From: Paracoccaceae bacterium
Lineage (GTDB): Bacteria; Pseudomonadota; Alphaproteobacteria; Rhodobacterales; Rhodobacteraceae
Length of the DNA: 11,146 bases
NCBI GenBank assembly: GCA_023263735.1
Contig: JALQUQ010000064.1
Coordinates: forward strand, 1 to 11,146
Direction of reading: 5' to 3'
Shown: positions 7,248-11,146 of the stretch, piece by piece
Position numbering within the stretch: the first letter of the stretch is position 1
Layout of the letters: the number at the start of each line of letters is the position of its first letter
Translations under genes and position numbers: made by a program
The notes under the pieces: generated by a model
The model's input: only the letters and a program-made list of their open reading frames with translations
What the model was told of the DNA's origin: nothing
Database searches by the model: none

Positions 7248-8051
7248 ATGGTCTTTAACCCGGAACTTTCGCGCCGCCAGTTGTTCCTTGGCGCCTCGGC
7301 GTTTGTGGCGCTTTCCCCGTTTCCAGCCATGGCCAACGAATCCGCCCCCTTGCGCGGTCTGGGCTATCTGGAACATCTGAAGGTGTCGGCCGACGCGCCG
7401 TATCTGCGCCCCTCGGCGCTGCACCCCAGCTATTCCCATGCCGTCTATGTCAACACGGCCCTGTCGGGTGACGGGGCCCAAAAGATGTGGTTTCTGGCGC
7501 GGTCGGCAACGGGCGCTTGGGAATTGGGCCTGCACGACGCCGAATATTGGGCCGAAAAGGGAGAGACCCCGCATTATTCGTGGCCCGTATCCACCGGGCG
7601 GAAATACCCGGGCGACAGCCGTTCCGGCCCAACGCCGGTCGGGGTTTTCAACGTGGATGACCGCCGCTATCGGCCCGGCTGGGGGTCGCCCGGCATGTAC
7701 AACGCCCTGTACATCGACCTTCACTATTCCAGTGGCCGGGCCTCTGGCGTTGCGATTCACGGCACGCTGCCCGGCAACTATAAAAAGCTGGGCCGGGCCG
7801 ACAGCCACGGATGCGTGCGCATGCACAAACGCAACGCGGATCGGGTCTGGTCGCTGGTCCACCCGGAAAACCGGCGCAAGGAAAACTCGCCCCTTTGGGG
7901 AGAGATCCCCCGCTATTTCAGTTCCTCCCCCGAGGGCAGCACCCGCAGCGGATATGTTCGCGACGGATCGGTGCTGTTGGCGGCAGATGGGGCGCCGCTA
8001 ACGCGTGAGGGCTATAAGATGGTGTTTGTCTTTTTCCGAGACGACGTTTGA
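7248..8051 (+). CDS. Exported L,D-transpeptidase (YkuD domain), Tat-like signal
   Basis: 267 residues. YkuD enzymes make 3-3 cross-links in peptidoglycan or attach proteins to it through an active-site cysteine. Seen: N-terminal SRRQLFLG (Tat-like twin arginine) with a hydrophobic stretch and AMA-NE cleavage near residue 29; GPTPVGVFNV; AIHGT (His171); and SHGCVRM with His187 and catalytic Cys189, the full YkuD signature. There is no separate LysM or peptidoglycan-binding domain. A purine-rich GGGGGGAAA lies before ATG 7248. The stop overlaps the next start (TTGA). In this operon the enzyme could attach a product to peptidoglycan or remodel it locally; the standard alternative is a housekeeping-type murein L,D-transpeptidase. 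Enzyme class is secure; role in the cluster is inferred. Confidence 0.92.
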   Translation: MVFNPELSRRQLFLGASAFVALSPFPAMANESAPLRGLGYLEHLKVSADAPYLRPSALHPSYSHAVYVNTALSGDGAQKMWFLARSATGAWELGLHDAEYWAEKGETPHYSWPVSTGRKYPGDSRSGPTPVGVFNVDDRRYRPGWGSPGMYNALYIDLHYSSGRASGVAIHGTLPGNYKKLGRADSHGCVRMHKRNADRVWSLVHPENRRKENSPLWGEIPRYFSSSPEGSTRSGYVRDGSVLLAADGAPLTREGYKMVFVFFRDDV

Positions 8052-9514
8052 GGGCAGGCCCGCTTCTCATCGGGGCCGCTCTGGCCTTGTTGACCGTGTC
8101 CCTCGCCCGGGGGCAGGATCTGGCCGCGGCCCTGATCTTGCGACAGGTGCCGATTGGAGGGCAGGCTCTGTCCCAAGATTGGGCCCCCGGTGTGCTGACA
8201 TTTCGCGGCACGCCCGACCGCCGAGGCGTGCTTGACGGCAGTTTGCCCAAAGCGCCACGGGTCATTTGGCGGCGTGGGCCGTTTTGCGGGCCATCGACCG
8301 ATCAATACGGCACGCGGCAATGGTGTGGCACGGGGTGGACGGGTCAGCCCGCAATCCGCCCCCTGCCAAACCAAAAGGTCGAAGTGATCTTTGGCGCCTA
8401 TGACCATGCCTTGCATTTTCTGGATGGCGCAACGGGCCAAGATCTTCGGCCACCCTTCAAGACAGGCGACATCATCAAGGGGTCGGTCAGCCTTGATCCT
8501 ACGGGTGCGCCGTTGATCTATACCGGGTCGCGCGACGATTTTCTGCGCATCCTGCGGCTAGAGCCTCAGGGGGCCGTCGAACTCTGGCGTCTGAACGGCA
8601 ATGTCCCCGACGGAATTTGGAACAACGACTGGGATGCCTCTCCGCTGGTTCTGGGCGACTGGATGTTTCAGGGCGGGGAAAATGGGTGGTTCCATGTGGT
8701 GCACCTGAACCGGGCAGCCGATGTCGATGGCACCGTCTCGGTAAGCCCTGTCATGGTCAATCGCATTGCCGGATTCACCCCCGAATTGTTCGCCGCAGTC
8801 GGGGACCGTATGGCAAGCATCGAAACCTCGACCATGTTCAACGCAGGCAGGATCTGGTTTTCAAATTCCGCCGGGTTGGTTCAGGGCTATTCCGCACAAG
8901 CCCTGATCGAGGGCAAAGATCGCGCCACTGCGCTAGAGTTCGAGTATCAGGCCGGCGACGATGTCGATGCAACCTTGGTCGGTGGCCCCGAAGGTGAGAT
9001 TTACGTGGCGGTCGAGGACGAGCGCCCCCCAAGCGCCGCCAAATCAGCCACGGGCCATCTGGCGCGGCTCAACCCGGACGATCCTGAAAATCCGGTGGTC
9101 TGGTCGGTCGTTTTTCCCGGAACCTTTGAGGGGGATGGCGGGCTTTGGGCGACGCCCGCCCTGTATGACGGGTTTCTTTATGTTCAAACGCATGCTGGCG
9201 GGCTTTACACCCTTGATGCCGCAACCGGAGCAATTGTTGACGTGAAGCCAATGGCCGGGCACGGCTGGTCATCGCCCGTTGTCGTTGGAAATGCGCTGCT
9301 GGTGGGCGGATGCGATGGCGATCTGATGGCCTTTGACCTTGCCGACCCGGCGCATCCGACGCTGCGCTGGCGCTTTCACCCCGAAGGTGCCGGTTGTTGG
9401 GAAAGCACACCCGCCGTCTGGCAAGGCGTGATTTATCTGGGCAATCGCAATGGCTATGTCTACGCGATTGCCGACAAGGAACAGACAGGGCTTGCAGATG
9501 CGGTTTTACAATAG
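8048..9514 (+). CDS. Secreted PQQ-type eight-repeat beta-propeller protein
   Basis: 488 residues from TTG 8048. Signal peptide MRAGPLLIGAALALLTVSLARG. Eight blade-like repeats of the form (I/L)xxGxxDGxxxxxDxxTG can be read near residues 113-128 (VIFGAYDHALHFLDGATG), 156-172, 206-222, 268-285, 317-342, 377-395 (LYVQTHAGGLYTLDAATG), 416-432 and 461-475 (IYLGNRNGYVYAIA). This fits the PQQ-enzyme/BamB-like propeller fold. No cytochrome CxxCH motif or clear quinoprotein dehydrogenase active-site signature is seen, so it is more likely a binding or scaffold protein than a dehydrogenase. Cys80/Cys93 and Cys422/Cys450 may form disulfides. TTG overlaps the transpeptidase stop by 4 nt, and this start gives a proper signal peptide; the Shine-Dalgarno is poor, so expression may depend on coupling. 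Confidence 0.82.
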   Translation: MRAGPLLIGAALALLTVSLARGQDLAAALILRQVPIGGQALSQDWAPGVLTFRGTPDRRGVLDGSLPKAPRVIWRRGPFCGPSTDQYGTRQWCGTGWTGQPAIRPLPNQKVEVIFGAYDHALHFLDGATGQDLRPPFKTGDIIKGSVSLDPTGAPLIYTGSRDDFLRILRLEPQGAVELWRLNGNVPDGIWNNDWDASPLVLGDWMFQGGENGWFHVVHLNRAADVDGTVSVSPVMVNRIAGFTPELFAAVGDRMASIETSTMFNAGRIWFSNSAGLVQGYSAQALIEGKDRATALEFEYQAGDDVDATLVGGPEGEIYVAVEDERPPSAAKSATGHLARLNPDDPENPVVWSVVFPGTFEGDGGLWATPALYDGFLYVQTHAGGLYTLDAATGAIVDVKPMAGHGWSSPVVVGNALLVGGCDGDLMAFDLADPAHPTLRWRFHPEGAGCWESTPAVWQGVIYLGNRNGYVYAIADKEQTGLADAVLQ

Positions 9515-10703
9515 GCTCGGGTTGGCCCTTTTCGCTTTGCTGGCCACGGCCCCACTGGCCTGGACGCAGGAATTCGTCGTGTCATTCGGCGGTGACGTGA
9601 ATTTCGCCCGCTCGCGCCAATCCCCCCTGCCCGATCAGATCCATAAGTTCGGGCTTTTGGCGATCGAGGATGCCACCAAATCGCTGCGCCCCTTTTGGAC
9701 CGCGGATCTGAACATCATCAACGTTGAAACGGTGGTGTCTGAACGGGATGGGTATGGCGATCTGGGCAAGGCGTTCATCTTTCGCAGTCATCCCGCCAGC
9801 TTTCGCCACCTGATGGATCTGGGGGTCAACGGGTTCGGGCTGGCCAACAACCATGCCTTTGACCATGGCGTTCAGGGAATGGAGGACACCCTCGCCTTTT
9901 TCCAATCCGAGGCACAGTCGCGCCCCGACCCCATGGTCTTTGCGGGCGTCGGTCTGGGCGACGGGGCCTTTGCCCCCTCGATTGCCACGTTTGGCGGGGT
10001 GACGGTCGCTTTTGCTTCGGCCACCTTTGGATCGGGCGCCTTTGGCCCGCAATCCGATCGGGTGGGCGTGGCTTTCCTGACCGTTCCCTCGCATTTCAAC
10101 GCGATCTTGCAAGGGTTAAAGGCAGCCCAAGCCGATCTGAAAATTCTGTCGCTCCATTATGGCACCGAAAACATGATTCAGCTGAACCCGGGGCAGCGAC
10201 AGATGTTTCGTCGTGCGATCGAGGAGGCGGGGGTCAATCTGGTGATCGGCAGCCACCCCCATGTTGTAAGGGCCGTCGAGGCCGACCCCGATATGGGCGA
10301 GGCGATTTTCTATTCGATGGGCAATCTCTTGTTCATCGGCGGTGCCGAAAAAGACAGCGCGCCGCTGGGGCAGGATTACGGCCTGATGGGGCGCGCCTAT
10401 TTTCAAAAGGATCGCGGAAGTTGGCGGATTTCGGCGCTGGAGGCAGTGCCCTTCCGCTCGGTTCATCTGGCGCCCGTCATTCCCGACCCCGCCCGGACGG
10501 CGCGCACGATCCAGCACCTGAACCAGCTTTCGCTGGCATCCGTCGGGGCCAAGGATGCGGTCACCTTTTTGACCACTGGCATCGCGAATGAATCCGGGGC
10601 CGCCTGTTTTGATCTGCCTTGGGGGCCACGCACGGCCGCGCTGTGCTGCCCCCGGTCACGCCAACGCATTCCGCAATGCGACTTGCCCGACCCGATGCAA
10701 TAA
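9498..10703 (+). CDS. Secreted CapA/PgsA-like metallophosphatase-family protein
   Basis: 401 residues from ATG 9498, which is preferred because CAGGG lies 7 nt upstream and a signal peptide follows at once (RLGLALFALLATAPLAWT-QE); an in-frame ATG at 9450 would add 16 polar residues. Seen: the CapA-type metallophosphatase pattern of FGGDVNF (Asp33), NVET (Asn75, Glu77), ANNHAFDHG (His119), LHYGTE (His220) and GSHPHV (His253, His255), then YSMGN. In the family, CapA/PgsA is needed for poly-gamma-glutamate export, but many relatives of unknown role exist. No capB or capC is near, so a poly-glutamate role should not be assumed. Odd: a C-terminal tail (from residue 365) with four cysteines at 370, 383, 384 and 394. 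It overlaps the propeller gene by 17 nt and is the last operon gene. Confidence 0.88.
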   Translation: MRFYNRLGLALFALLATAPLAWTQEFVVSFGGDVNFARSRQSPLPDQIHKFGLLAIEDATKSLRPFWTADLNIINVETVVSERDGYGDLGKAFIFRSHPASFRHLMDLGVNGFGLANNHAFDHGVQGMEDTLAFFQSEAQSRPDPMVFAGVGLGDGAFAPSIATFGGVTVAFASATFGSGAFGPQSDRVGVAFLTVPSHFNAILQGLKAAQADLKILSLHYGTENMIQLNPGQRQMFRRAIEEAGVNLVIGSHPHVVRAVEADPDMGEAIFYSMGNLLFIGGAEKDSAPLGQDYGLMGRAYFQKDRGSWRISALEAVPFRSVHLAPVIPDPARTARTIQHLNQLSLASVGAKDAVTFLTTGIANESGAACFDLPWGPRTAALCCPRSRQRIPQCDLPDPMQ

Positions 10704-10716
10704 ACCTGCCCGTGGC

Positions 10717-11146
10717 TTAGTCGGGGCGATGGGACCTCAGATCAACCCGGCTTGCCAGCGGGCCTCCGGCGAACAGGGCGTCAAGGTTATCGACCACCAC
10801 CTGCGACATCGCCTCCCGTGTTTCCACGGTGCCCGAACCGTGGTGCGGTACAAGGGTCGTATTGGGCAGCGCGGTCAAACGCGGATCGGGATCGGGTTCG
10901 CTGGCAAAGACGTCCAGCGCCGCATGGCCCAGCCCCCCATCGCGAAGCGCCGCAATCAGGGCTTCTTCATCCACAACCGACCCACGGGAAACATTGACCA
11001 GCAGCCCCTCGGCCCCCAAGGCGCGGATCACTTCGTTTGAAATCAGATGGCGCGTCGCCGGCCCACCCGCAACGATGACAATCAGCGTGTCGCTGTCTTC
11101 AGCCAGTTGGATCAGATCGGGCTGATAGGTGGCCTCTACATCCTTT
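10717..11146 (-). CDS. D-2-hydroxyacid dehydrogenase, 5'-partial (C-terminal 142 residues)
   Basis: Member of the NAD(P)-dependent D-isomer-specific 2-hydroxyacid dehydrogenases (glyoxylate/hydroxypyruvate reductase and relatives). The frame is open to the window edge, so the N-terminus and the Rossmann GxGxxG lie outside. Seen, reading leftward: TLIVIVAGGPATRHLI; LLVNVSRGSVVDEEAL with the catalytic Arg; DVFASEP with the catalytic Glu; and VPHHGSGT with the catalytic His (first His of the pair), so the active-site triad is intact. A GTG at 11031 is internal and not the true start. The gene ends with TAA at 10719-10717, only 13 nt from the convergent operon stop, and no hairpin terminator is evident between them. 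Substrate is uncertain: cytoplasmic glyoxylate or hydroxypyruvate reduction is the usual guess. Its opposite orientation implies no link to the operon. Confidence 0.93.
   Translation of the reverse strand, partial: KDVEATYQPDLIQLAEDSDTLIVIVAGGPATRHLISNEVIRALGAEGLLVNVSRGSVVDEEALIAALRDGGLGHAALDVFASEPDPDPRLTALPNTTLVPHHGSGTVETREAMSQVVVDNLDALFAGGPLASRVDLRSHRPD

Noticed and set aside
6840..7862. 340-codon open frame on the - strand across the MBOAT end, the small gene and the transpeptidase
   Set aside because: It covers three supported + strand genes with ribosome binding sites and domain motifs; its composition is typical of antisense high-GC frames.
4005..10703. Alginate acetylation cluster (algI/algJ/algF/algX)
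   Set aside because: The MBOAT is AlgI-like, but no alginate polymerase, epimerase, lyase or AlgF is seen, and the SGNH proteins look DUF459-like.

Overview
The window reads as a high-GC alphaproteobacterial chromosome segment, most likely Rhodobacterales/Rhodobacteraceae. This is inferred from base composition, start-codon use (several TTG and GTG) and the style of the proteins; no rRNA or other strict taxonomic marker is present. There are no tRNA genes, insertion sequences or CRISPR arrays.

Layout. (1) Positions 1-1526 hold the C-terminal four fifths of ilvD (dihydroxy-acid dehydratase), closed by a clear hairpin terminator. The first ~80 bases look like error-rich contig-edge sequence. 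(2) Positions 1728-10703 hold eight tightly packed + strand genes, with gaps of at most 15 nt or short overlaps, that look like one operon. In order: a secreted repeat protein broken by a frameshift (CxxC repeats, Sel1-like repeats, peptidoglycan-binding-like C-terminus); a periplasmic SGNH hydrolase; an SGNH lipoprotein; an AlgI-type MBOAT O-acyltransferase; an 80-aa one-helix membrane protein; a YkuD L,D-transpeptidase-like protein; a secreted eight-repeat PQQ-type beta-propeller; and a secreted CapA/PgsA-like metallophosphatase. (3) Positions 10717-11146, on the - strand, hold the C-terminal part of a D-2-hydroxyacid dehydrogenase that converges on the operon.

How the genes may work together. 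Every operon product carries an export signal or membrane segments. An MBOAT next to SGNH proteins is the known arrangement for moving acyl groups across the membrane onto extracytoplasmic polymers (alginate AlgI/AlgJ/AlgX, peptidoglycan PatA/PatB, DltB/DltD). Adding an L,D-transpeptidase-like protein, a peptidoglycan-binding-like domain, a CapA-like protein and a scaffold-like propeller suggests a cell-envelope acylation and attachment system. No glycosyltransferase, polymerase or CapB/CapC ligase is in view, so the polymer substrate is unknown. I do not recognise this gene combination as a named system; it is the best candidate here for something undescribed.
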